From Chlamydomonas reinhardtii (taxonomy: Eukaryota; Chlorophyta; Chlorophyceae; Chlamydomonadales; Chlamydomonadaceae), in assembly GCF_000002595.2 (NCBI RefSeq), contig NC_057016.1:2620515-2684514 (forward strand): a stretch of DNA of 64,000 bases, written 5' to 3'. The position numbers and the translations under genes were made by a program. The notes under the pieces are model-generated. The model saw only the letters and a program-made list of their open reading frames with translations. It made no database searches and was not told the DNA's origin. This document shows positions 23,601-32,844 of this stretch, in pieces. Positions within the stretch are counted from its first letter, which is position 1; the number at the start of each line of letters is the position of its first letter.

Positions 23601-24938
23601 CAGTCGCCCGCCCGCCGCCGCCAGCTCGTCGAAGAAGCGACGCAGCTCCTCACCAGACGACCCGGATCCGGACCAGGACCCTTGGGCCAGGTCGCCACCT
23701 CCCACCGCGGATGCGCCGCGGTGCAGCCGCTCTGACACGCGACCGGCAGCGACCGGCGCAGGCGCCTCCCGATGGCCAGCTCGCGCCTGCATCAGAGCCA
23801 CCGCCGGGCCACCAGCCGCATCCTTCGGCTGCGGCTGCGGCTCCAACAGCACCGCCTGCTGCCGTGCTGACCCGCGCCGCGCTCGACCTGACAGCACCCG
23901 CCCGCCTGCCCGAGCCTCCGCTCCTGCGCCCGTCAAGCCGCCCACTGCCGCTGGCAGGCCCTCCTCTGGGGCACCCGCCGCTGCTCCACCCTGGACAGGT
24001 CCCGCTGCTGCCGCCACTGCTGCTGCCTCTGTTGCTGCTGACAAGGACACCAGCACCGGGTCCAAGAACCCGGGCTGCTGCATCCCCAACGCCGCCACTT
24101 CGGCGGCGGAGCCGCCGCCGCCGGCGCCACCACTGCTCTGCCCGCCGCCGCCGCCGCCGCCGCCGCCCAGCACCGCCTCCGTCAGGTCATGCAGCTCCGC
24201 CAGCTGCCGCCGCCGCCGCAGCTCCGCCACCAGCCTGTCAACAGCAGCCGGCGGCAGCTGCAGCGGCCGCCGCTGCGGGTCCTCCGCCGCGCGCCTGATG
24301 GCGGCCACCAGCTGCCGCACCTGCTGCGAGGACAGGCACGCCGCGTTCTCCGCCGCAAGCATCACCAGCCGCGCCGACAGGTGCGGCCCGGCAGGCGGAG
24401 GCGCCGGCGCCGGTGCTGGCACCCGTTCAAGTGGGGCCCGTGGCACCGGTGGTTGCGGTGCCAATGCTGGCGTCTGAGGCGACCGGGCTGGTGAAGCAGG
24501 TGCGGAGGCGGCCGAGGGCACGGTCAGCGCCGCCGCGGGGGCCTGTGAGGTCACTGCCGCAGCCGGGCTCTCGCGAAGCAGCTGGAGCCTCCCCCGGCGG
24601 AGGCGCTCCCGTGGGCGTGCCGCTGCGCCATCGCCACAGACCTCCACCGCAGCATCTCCACACGCTTTATGCGCAGATCTGGGTGCGGCAGCGGGATCGC
24701 TGGGAGCTACGTCCAGGCTGGGAGTTGCGTCGGCGGCTGGTTGTGGAGTGCTGCGGCCCCTCCGGGACGCCCTCGCCGCGATCTGCCCCTCGCTCGCCGG
24801 GACATTTGCACGCCTTACACAAATTGAGCGGGTTTGAGTGCCCGAAGTGCCCGCTGGAGGCTGCGAGGGCACCTCGCGGAGCAGCACACGCGAGAATGCA
24901 TAGCTGCCGTGGACTCCACCGCAGGCATGGTGAAACAT
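14354..24938 (-). CDS. Giant Ala/Gln-rich protein with OPR/HPR-like helical repeats
   Basis: Four exons, 24938-22518, 22268-16625, 16294-16062 and 15889-14354, close in phase to give 3,277 residues. Exon 2 alone is 5,644 bases. The long Ala/Gln/Ser/Gly low-complexity stretches are broken by helical segments carrying the Leu-Trp-Ala signature of octotricopeptide and heptatricopeptide repeat proteins: ARLLWAYAALDYSPPP (near residue 790), ARYCLWAIRHLL, VRLLWAVQYDDRYTPPLP, SAALWALARLPRPG, VRQCWALAKLRQPLPLPLL and VLEVLCAAGYLRAPVSARL. No RAP domain is visible at the C-terminus, which ends in GMVHRRLYD. Members of these families usually bind organelle RNA; that role is inferred. The start is the first ATG after an in-frame stop, and the N-terminus (MFHHACGGVHGSYAFSRVLL) could be a targeting peptide. 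An unseen upstream exon is possible. Confidence 0.75.
16338..16436. repeat. GGATATGCT tandem repeat
   Basis: Inside giant-gene intron 16624-16295. Two blocks of the 9-mer GGATATGCT (two and three copies) are each followed by GTGTGAGA(A/T)GGTGTAGGCTG, so a 40-odd-base unit has itself been duplicated. Confidence 0.85.
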
Positions 24939-25233
24939 GCCGACCAAAAGGTCAACGTGATGTGCGTTCCACCGGCCACAACCGGGCCAAGAATCTCAAC
25001 ACGCTATTTGGAGCCCTGTCGGCCACCATCTGTTCGTGGGTTCGCTTGTCTTGGCAGGTCAGTGTGTTGGTAAACTACCCAAAAACTAAGTACAGTGCAT
25101 ATGTTGTAGCCGAGCCCGGATTTCCTGGTCTGCAGGAAGCCCTGCCGACTGCCCCATGCGGCCTGCCGGAACAGCGAATTCCATATGCAGTAATTCCATT
25201 CATTTAAACATAGCTAGTCTATCCATAATTGAC
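24939..25233. promoter_or_regulatory. Divergent promoter region, giant gene / THG1
   Basis: Head-to-head space between the giant gene's ATG (24938, -) and the upstream THG1 ATG at 25234 (+). It is 295 bases, or about 700 if THG1 starts at 25645. No specific promoter element could be assigned. Confidence 0.45.
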
Positions 25234-25644
25234 ATGCACAGCGGCAACCTACTGCGCAGCAAGTGCATTGCAAAGACGATTCTTAAACTGCGTGCACAGT
25301 TGCAGCTCTTTCCCTCCCTAGTACCATCCTTGGGCAGTCAGAGTGCTCTTGTGACTTTCAGCAGACAAGCGACAGAGCACCGACGGTCGCCGCCGACCCC
25401 GGCACGAACCCTCGGGCCTGCCTTTCTACCTGAGACCCGCTTCCGGCCCCACCGGCTTCCGCCCTTTGCAGTGCCCAGCCGCAACCAGTCGGTAGCAGTC
25501 GGCTCCACCTTCTCTGATACCAGACCAGCCGCGGAGCCGCCGAGCAGTGGCACTGCTGCGGACGACAGCGCGCAGCCGGAAAGACATCCAGGGGAGCCGC
25601 TCGGGGGAGCGGCCAGCCGCGCACGCCGCGGGCGGCGCGGCAGC

Positions 25645-27631
25645 ATGGCGAACAGCAAGTACGAGTACGTGAAGCAGTACGAGCTTGATGACTCACTGCT
25701 GCCGGGCTGCTGGATCGTGGTGCGCATCGACGGCAAAGGCTTCACCAAGTGAGCGCCGCGCTGTGTGGGGATGGAGGCACGGGATGGCTGCTTGCATTGG
25801 CGGGGCCACGGGGCCGTAGCAGCACGCACACCGTAAGGGTCTGGCGCGTAAGCACGGACGGCACCATTCCGCCATCAGTCTAACCTCTGGCCATATCGGT
25901 GGTGTTGCTTGCATGCCGCCTTGCCCCGCTTCCATCGCGACGCACTTTGGCTGCCCACAGGTTCAGCGAGCTGCACGGCTTTGAGAAACCCAACGACAAG
26001 CGGGCATTGGACCTCATGGACGAATGCGCAAAGGTAGCATTACCTGTACATAGTGATGTTGTCGTATACCTGGAATCGGGATTGAGAGTGGGGTGCAAGA
26101 GCTGGGCTGGAGTGCTGCAGCCAGCCCCGGCTCGAAGGCGAACACCCGGCGGCATCATCGGCACCACGGCCTTACCCCTCAACCCGCTCTGGCGCACATC
26201 CATGCGTGCGTCCGCCTCCTCTTCACATCCCCTCAGGAGGTGCTGAACGAGTTCCCGGACGTGCGGTTGGCGTACGGCGAGAGCGACGAGTACAGCTTCG
26301 TGCTTGGTCGAAGCACGGACATGTACGGGCGGCGCGCCAGCAAGATTGTGTCGTTGCTGGTGTCGTGCTTCACGGCCAATTACGTCGCCAAGTGGGCGGC
26401 CTTTCTGCCCGACACGCCGCTCCGGTCCACGCCCATGTTTGATGGGCGGGCGGTGTGCTACCCGCTGGACTCCAACCTACGGGTGAGTGGTGCCTGAGTC
26501 CTGAGAGGTTCACCAACGTGCGGCATGGAGGGTTGCGGCTGATGGCTTTGCAAGCCGCCCGGAGGCCTTCAGCTACTTGCAGTGCCCGCATGTCGCTTGC
26601 AGCAACTGCATGTCTGTGTGATCCGTGTTTGAGCCTTTGAGGTCCACCGCGATGAGTCACGTGCCGCTCCTGCTGCTTTCACGTGCACAGGACTACTTGT
26701 CATGGCGCCAGGCCGACACACACATCAACAACCAGGTGTGTGTGGGGGGGAGGTTGATGGAGCCTGGCGCCATGCTTTTCTTGCCGCACATGCTGCACGC
26801 CTTGAAGCTGGAATTGTTGGATGCCAGTTGGATCCTGGCACAGTGGCACCCCTGTTGCATGGGTGCCTTAAGTCGTTTCCCCTGGCTGTCAGTGTATTGC
26901 ATCTGCTTCTATCCCGCTCCGCTCATGTCATGCACGGCACACATGCTCCGCAGTACAACACGTGCTTCTGGGCGCTGGTCAAGTCCGGCAAGACGCCCAC
27001 GGAGGCTCAGGCCACGCTGCGGGTGGGTGCGCGCTGCCCACCGTTGCCTGTGCCCATGCCTGATCGGCTGACCCACCTCTATCCAATGTGTCTGCGCTCG
27101 TGCTAGTCGCTGCCGCTGCTCGCATGGCGCGTGGAGACTGTGACTCTTTGCTACAGGGCTGCACCAGATGCAAACCGCCATCCTGTCCGTGTTCCGCCAA
27201 CACAACGCCGCAGGGCACGCAAACTGCGCAAAAGAACGAGTTGCTGTTCAACGAGTTCGGGATAAACTACGCGCACCTGCCGGAGCAATTCAAGAAGGTG
27301 CGTCGCTGTACCGATCGCGAAGCAGACGCACGCGCGCAGGGCATACCGGAAGGTGTTCTGCCCCGCCTGCACCCTCGCGCTCCATCTTGCCCTATCAACA
27401 AATATGTTATGCGATCGGAGCTGACGGGTTCAGGGTTCTTACCATGCCTTCTCTACCTCATTCGCCTTCGGCCAGGGGTCCGTGGTGATACGGCGCAAGA
27501 CGATGGTAGAGGTGAAGCAGCGCGCGGACGGCACGCCTGTGCTGCGCGAGCGCAATTTGCCCACGGTGCTGCACACCGACATCATCCGGGAGGAGTTCTG
27601 GCAGGAGTACCCGCACCTGATGGCTCCCTAA
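25645..27631 (+). CDS. THG1: tRNA-His guanylyltransferase (THG1)
   Basis: Adds the G at position -1 of tRNA-His in the 3'-5' direction. Seven exons: 25645-25748, 25961-26033, 26237-26482, 26691-26735, 26954-27022, 27214-27297, 27476-27631; phases close to 258 residues, near the usual 270. The N-terminus (MANSKYEYVKQYELDD) is aligned with other THG1 proteins and sets the start. The metal-binding residues fall at the family positions: D29 in VVRIDGKGF and D76-E77 in AYGESDEYSF. Also present are GFEKPNDKRALDLM, DYLSWRQADTHINNQYNT and LPTVLHTDIIREEFW. The frame stays open upstream from an in-frame ATG at 25234, which would add 137 residues with a basic, acid-poor beginning. That longer form could be organelle-targeted. 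Confidence 0.95.
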
Positions 27632-28120
27632 GCGATACTGCCAGTGCACAGGCGCGGGTTCCGTGGGTGGCTGTTGGCGCCAGGCAGCCGAGGCTGGCAG
27701 CTGCACGCAGGCCGGGTTGGAAGGAGTGGACTGTGTGGCGTGGTCTGGCACTTTATGGTGGGATGGTGTCCGAGTAAGGAGCCGTATCCATCACGTCGGC
27801 GGCGGGAAGGGGGGGGGACCAGTGTGGCGTTGGCAGGATCGCCGGGCAGGGGAGTATCGGGCGGGTTAGTGCCGAGCGCACTTGAGCAAGTACTGCGAGC
27901 GACAACTGGTAATTTACGTTGAAGAAAAGCACGGCTATCTTCATCGAAAGCAGCGGCAAGGGCCGGGGAGACTCGCAGAGCATGTCGGGATTTCGGGCGC
28001 GATGGTCGGTGCTGCTATTGAAGGCTCGTGTTCACCAAGCTAATCCCGCATTAGGTTTCTGTTTTCGTTAGGTGCTGCAGTAGGGGCACGGGGCTTTCAT
28101 TTTACTCAAGCCGACGAAAG
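27632..28120. other. Intergenic: THG1 3' UTR and ASA4 upstream region
   Basis: Tandem gene boundary of about 490 bases. No coding exon, RNA gene or obvious TGTAA signal was seen. Confidence 0.5.
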
Positions 28121-30964
28121 ATGGCTTCCGGCCTTCTGCGCAGCCTGGTACGTTCAGGCATGTTAGGTGTAAGGCATTACGAATGTACGTATGAAAACGA
28201 GAAAGGCGCGGAATCGACGATTTTGGCGTCCCGGTCACGCAGGGTGTGCTCTCGAGGAACTGCGCCGGCAGCGTGCAGGAGGGTGCTGTTCGCGCCTTCG
28301 CTACCGGTACGTAAGCGTCCGCGGGGCATGCATTCGTGAGCGCATGCACGCGGGGTCTCGGCTCCAAACTCGAGATGCTTTGATTGTCGGTGCAGGCGCT
28401 GCCCCCTCGAAGAAGGATGTGCTCTACAACCTGAGCAACCCCGATCCGGATGCTGAGGCTTCCGTGAAGGCCTACCTGACCTCCCTGTACAAGGGGGCCA
28501 AGCTGGAGCCCACCACGGCCGATGACTCGCTGGAGCTGACCAGCAAAATCGAGAAGAAGTATAAGGCGGCCGCGATTGTGGAGTATGGTCTGCAGGTGCG
28601 CAGGAATGGCGTCAAGAGACGGAAGCACAGGGTCGGGGTAGCACATGCTTTCGCTCGACCTGACCATGCCGACCCGGTTCCGCACTGCAGACCATCTCCG
28701 TGCCCCTGGGCTACTCCAAGTCGGACCTGGCGCCCGTGAAGCGCTATGCCGCTGAGCTGCGCAGCCTGGCGAAGCAGGTACACAGCGGAGCTGGAGGGGG
28801 GATGGGAGGAGGAGGAGCGGCAGCAGCAGCGGCACGCCCCCCAGCCTGCGGCAGGGGCGCATGCGCACGCTGACACCGCATGGGCGTACTATGCCCGGCA
28901 TGCCGGTGCAAATGCAGCGCCCGCAAGGCGAATGATAGGCAGCGCGCAGCGCCAGGCAGTCTTCGGGATTGGGTGCTGGGGGGTTTTGTGGCCGGCTCAC
29001 GAGCAGCTACGCATGCTGCTGCTCGTGCGCACTAGGGCGATTTCACCTATGGGTACGGGCTGGGCTGTATTTCGGACTGCAGCAGCCGGTCAGCACGGCA
29101 TAGCTGCTGCCATTCTCGGTTGGGACCGATCACCCGGGCTGCAGTCATTCGCAAAGACAGAGCATGTAGCCCTCGTGCGCCACCCTATCCGCGCCTGACC
29201 ACGCGGCACCGCATCACGCGACGCAGGCCGGCTTTGAGGACCCCGCCACGGAGGTGTCGAAGCGCCTGGGCGCCACCGCCGCCACCGCGGACAGCGTGAA
29301 GGAGCTGTTGTCCAAGAACCAGTCGCTCATGAGCGCTGACCTGTACGCCGCGCTGTCGGAGGCGGTGCAGCAGGTGGGGTTGGGGGTGGGCGTGTGTGGG
29401 GTCGGAGTGGGGCGGACCGAGCAGGAAGGGCCGGAGGGGGGATGGCTGCGGCGTGCGGGGGCCGATGAGCGCTGTAGCCTTACAGATGGCGGTGCTGGCT
29501 GCGGGGTGAAAGAGCGGGTTATGGCACTGAAGTGTGAGAGAGCAGGGGGAGGCGTGGTGAGACCACTGCTGCATGATGCGCTCTAGCAGCTGGAAATGCG
29601 GAGCGCGTGCGTGCCGGTGTCAGCCGACAGGACTGCTATCGCTGCCGCGCCCTTGACCCGCATCCTCATGCTCACGCACAGGTTGAGAACGCCACCAACG
29701 CCACCCTGACGCTGGACGGCGCGTCCCCCGCCTACAAGCAGTTCGCGGCCAAGGTGGAGGTGAGCAGCCGCTGCGGGACTTGGCAAGTCGCAGTTCATGT
29801 TCCGTTCCATGCCGCATCAGCAAATTAAGCACTAAGTGGCCCTGGTTTGGGTGGCAAAGCGCCCTCTGTTGCGCTGCGGGCCACGGGTTTATCACAGCCA
29901 CCGCATGTAGGGAACTTGACGTTACACGACCCAAAGCGCGCGCGACATGCCGCCCTGTAAACTGACATGCCACGGCGCTGCCCCCACGCACGCACAGGCC
30001 ATCGCAAAGGCGCATGGCATCCCCGCCAAGCTGCTGGTGGACGTGAAGAAGGGCGCCGCCGACGAGGTGCGAGGGTATTAGTTGGGTTATACGTGTGGGA
30101 CTGAATGCTGCTTATGCCCGTGACTAAATCCATCGCATGCGTACACAACGGGGCGTTGCACTGCGGACCTGCCCATGCAACTGGGCATGGAACGCACCCC
30201 ACATGCGGCTTCTCACATCCATAATTGCATCATTACGCTCGGGTGCCAGGCGACCTCGGACGCGCTGGCCAAGGAGTACGCGCGCTGGCAGCAGCACGCG
30301 GCCGTCAAGGACGTGAGTGGCCTGGGCGGCCTGGGTGGGGGGGGGGATGGTAAACGTGTGGATGGCAGCCGGGTTGGCGCGGACGACTGGCGCTCCACTG
30401 CCGCGGTCAGCTGCGCTGTCGGGTCGGAGCGAAGGGTTTCTGTGGGCTGCTGCACATGCCGTGGGTTTGCCGTCTGTGGCCTTCACGTGCCCCGTGTGCA
30501 ACGCCGCCGCGATGTGCCAAACAGGCGATTGCGGAGCTGGAGGCGCTGAAGGCGGAGGCCACCGCCGTGCTGGACAAGCACCTGGGCAAGACCGCGGAGC
30601 AGGTGCGTGTGAGGGTTGCTTGCACCAATCCCTTGGGGGTTGGGAGCATGGGGCAGAGGCGTGCTTCTATGCGTAGCGGCCTGCCTGTATGCCGCTGCGG
30701 CCGCCTGTATGCCGCTTGTACATGGCATGCATGCAACAGCCATGTCGGTGACCACACGCGCGTGCCTTGGCTGCGCCCCCATCATCATCTTCATTGCAGG
30801 TCCGCAGCGAGCAGGCCGCGGTGCTGGCTGCCGCCATCAAGAAGGCGGAGGCCGCCAAGGGCGCGCCGTGGGCGGCGGCGTTCCTGGAGGACGTGAAGAA
30901 GGTGCAGTGGTTCGACGCCTGCGTGGCGGAGAACCCCGCTGTTGGCCCCAAGGTGACCGCGTAA
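28121..30964 (+). CDS. ASA4: Mitochondrial F1Fo ATP synthase associated subunit ASA4
   Basis: Component of the bulky peripheral stalk that dimerises chlorophycean mitochondrial ATP synthase. Nine exons: 28121-28166, 28396-28595, 28691-28777, 29227-29373, 29682-29759, 29998-30066, 30250-30312, 30525-30602, 30800-30964; phases close to 310 residues. The call rests on remembered similarity to the Polytomella subunit along the whole length: SKKDVLYNL, SVKAYLTSLYKGA, APVKRYAAEL, AGFEDPATEVSKRLG, LDKHLGKTAEQVRSEQA and the C-terminus EDVKKVQWFDACVAENPAVG. The short first exon (MASGLLRSLVRSGMLG) is basic and acid-free, fitting a mitochondrial presequence. Its donor GTGTAA is less standard than the others, so the exon-1 boundary is the weakest point. 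The protein is largely helical and soluble. TGTAA at 31562 could end the transcript. Confidence 0.92.
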
Positions 30965-31561
30965 AGGCGCCGGCGCTTTGCAGGGTGTCGCGGCGGGTTC
31001 ACGCGAGGCTGCAGCTGAAGCTGAGGCGGGGGCTGTTGGAGGTACAGCAACGGCGTTGTGGAGTAGCGGCAGCGGCGTGGCGATGTACGGCGACAGCAGA
31101 AGCGCTCTGGGCGGGGGCACGAAGAAGGGACCTCCAGTCGCGGGACGCGTCCGTGGGCGCGCTGCTGGGCACGCGGTGGCGTGAGGGCGGAGTAATGAGC
31201 GCGCGTCGCAGGGTCAGCATGTGGATGGGCGCTGGGTAGTGGGGGAAGCCTGGGGCGTGTCGGCTTCCGTTGCCGCGTTGGTAGTGACAGCGCGGCTGAA
31301 ACGTGGTTTCGACGGCTTATGGTGGCCAGAGTAGATATGCTCCGCAGAAGCGGGGCCAGTGGCAGGAACAGTCACGGCTCGCTTATGTCGGGCTCTCAGC
31401 TTAACTCCAGATGTTAGGATAGAGGTGCGGGTGCGTGTCAGGTTGTAGTGCGTATGAGTGCGTGGCGTGAGTTCAGGCGGGTTGCAGTGTGTTTGTGCAG
31501 GATACCGTGGGTAGCCCGACGGTGCGAGTAATCGGACAAAGCGTGCATTGCCATGTTGCAA

Positions 31562-31566
31562 TGTAA
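31562..31566 (+). terminator. TGTAA polyadenylation signal, candidate for ASA4
   Basis: Chlamydomonad genes use TGTAA rather than AATAAA. This copy lies about 600 bases after the ASA4 stop. Confidence 0.4.
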
Positions 31567-32302
31567 TGATGCCACGCCACGATCTTTGGCTCCCGGGAAT
31601 CGGGCATGAATGTGGAGTTTGGCACCCCTGGCGCCGCACCCCAGGGGCCCGCTTCATGCCCACAGTCCGCCTTGCCACACGGAAAGCCAGGACTGGTGCA
31701 GAACCTGTTATTTTACAGCAATTGCAGGCTATGGTATTCGTCAGCGATGTGCGGAGCTGATTCCACAACGCTCGGCTCGGCGGGAAGTGCGACGGACGGG
31801 GGCACGCGAAAAGCCGAGCAGCCACCCAAACCGGCGGAATAGGTTCGTGGCAAGCTTCTCTGGCACGAAATGCTTGTCCAGAGACCCTAAAAACCGCCCA
31901 ACGCCTGCGCAAGCGGGCTCGCTTTGCTTGCAGGCGTGTTGTGGTCCATGTGGCACGCAATTCTTGCCTCAGACGCTGCGCCCCACCGTAAGGCCCATAT
32001 AGGTGCATAAATGGACACACATGGCAGTCAAAAGAACTGGGCGACCGAATTATGGGCTGTGGGCGTTTTCGACCCGCTATTTGTGGGCCGAATGCTTGCG
32101 CGCAGGGGCTTGCGCTCCCCCCGGCCGGTTCCAGCGCATAGCTCCAGCATTTAGCCACCTGAAGTGCACGATGGTGCGCTGAGGCGGCTGGGCATCGCAA
32201 AATTCAGGCTGGAAACGCGAGTCGGCAATGGTACGGCGCCCATGCAAGCGGCCCCAAAATTAAGGCCCGAAGAGCATTTGCCTCGCCCACAGCGTTCTGT
32301 CT

Positions 32303-32352
32303 GCACTCTTCCAACTCTCTTTCTACACTTTCTTCACTCTCTACATATCGCA
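32303..32352 (+). promoter_or_regulatory. CT-rich leader before plastid L12
   Basis: A pyrimidine-dominated stretch (CACTCTTCCAACTCTCTTTC and onward) lies immediately 5' of the L12 start codon, probably in the 5' UTR. Its regulatory role is unknown. Confidence 0.35.
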
Positions 32353-32355
32353 GAG

Positions 32356-32844
32356 ATGGCCCTGTGCATGCAGACCCGCTCGGTCGGTGCGGTCCGCCGC
32401 ACCAGCGCTGTTCGCAGCGCTCCCTTCCGCGGCAGCCGCATGGTTGTGCGCGCGACCCCCGCTGTGTCTGAGATTGTGGACAAGCTGAAGACCCTGACCC
32501 TGCTGGAGGCGTCGGAGCTGGTGTCCGAGATTGAGAAGACCTTCGGTGTGGACGCCTCGGCCGCCGCCCCCGTTGCCATGGCTGCCATCGCTGCCCCTGG
32601 CGCTGCTGCTGCTCCCGCTGTTGAGGAGAAGACCACCTTCGATGTGGTGCTGGAGGAGATCCCCGCCGACAAGAAGGTCGGCGTCTACAAGGTGGTCCGC
32701 AACATCGCCAACATCGCCGTCAACCAGGTTAAGGACTTCACCGCTACTCTGCCCAAGGTCCTGAAGGAGGGCCTGAGCAAGGAGGACGCTGAGGCCGCCA
32801 AGGCTCAGCTGCTGGAGGCCGGTGCCAAGGCCAAGGTCGCTTAA
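32356..32844 (+). CDS. PRPL12: Plastid ribosomal protein bL12 (L7/L12)
   Basis: Nuclear-encoded stalk protein of the plastid 50S subunit, which recruits translation factors. A single exon of 162 residues. The first 35 residues or so ([20 protein letters not shown] to VVRATP) form a classical transit peptide, basic and Ser/Arg-rich, ending in a V-x-A type site. The mature protein has the N-terminal dimerisation helix ([20 protein letters not shown]), an Ala/Pro hinge, and the C-terminal domain [20 protein letters not shown] followed by [20 protein letters not shown]. The domain order and length match bacterial-type L12 plus a transit peptide. The start at 32356 is the only Met that gives the transit peptide. 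The lack of introns contrasts with nearly every neighbour. Confidence 0.96.
   Translation: MALCMQTRSVGAVRRTSAVRSAPFRGSRMVVRATPAVSEIVDKLKTLTLLEASELVSEIEKTFGVDASAAAPVAMAAIAAPGAAAAPAVEEKTTFDVVLEEIPADKKVGVYKVVRNIANIAVNQVKDFTATLPKVLKEGLSKEDAEAAKAQLLEAGAKAKVA

Larger units (their letters stand above)
30965..32355. other. Intergenic: ASA4 3' UTR and L12 upstream region
   Basis: About 1.4 kb between two plus-strand genes. It holds a TGTAA motif (31562-31566) and a CT-rich leader just before L12. A minus-strand frame open from 32200 to 31214 begins at a non-ATG codon and has no recognisable content. Confidence 0.5.

Noticed and set aside
16515-24477. Long plus-strand open frames opposite the giant gene (for example 20974-22266 and 23044-24477).
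   Set aside because: They are mirror images of GC-rich codons in the minus-strand exons, have no family content, and the minus-strand exons join in phase.
31214-32200. A 328-codon minus-strand frame between ASA4 and L12.
   Set aside because: It starts at a non-ATG codon and has no recognisable domain. Open frames of this length arise easily at this GC content.
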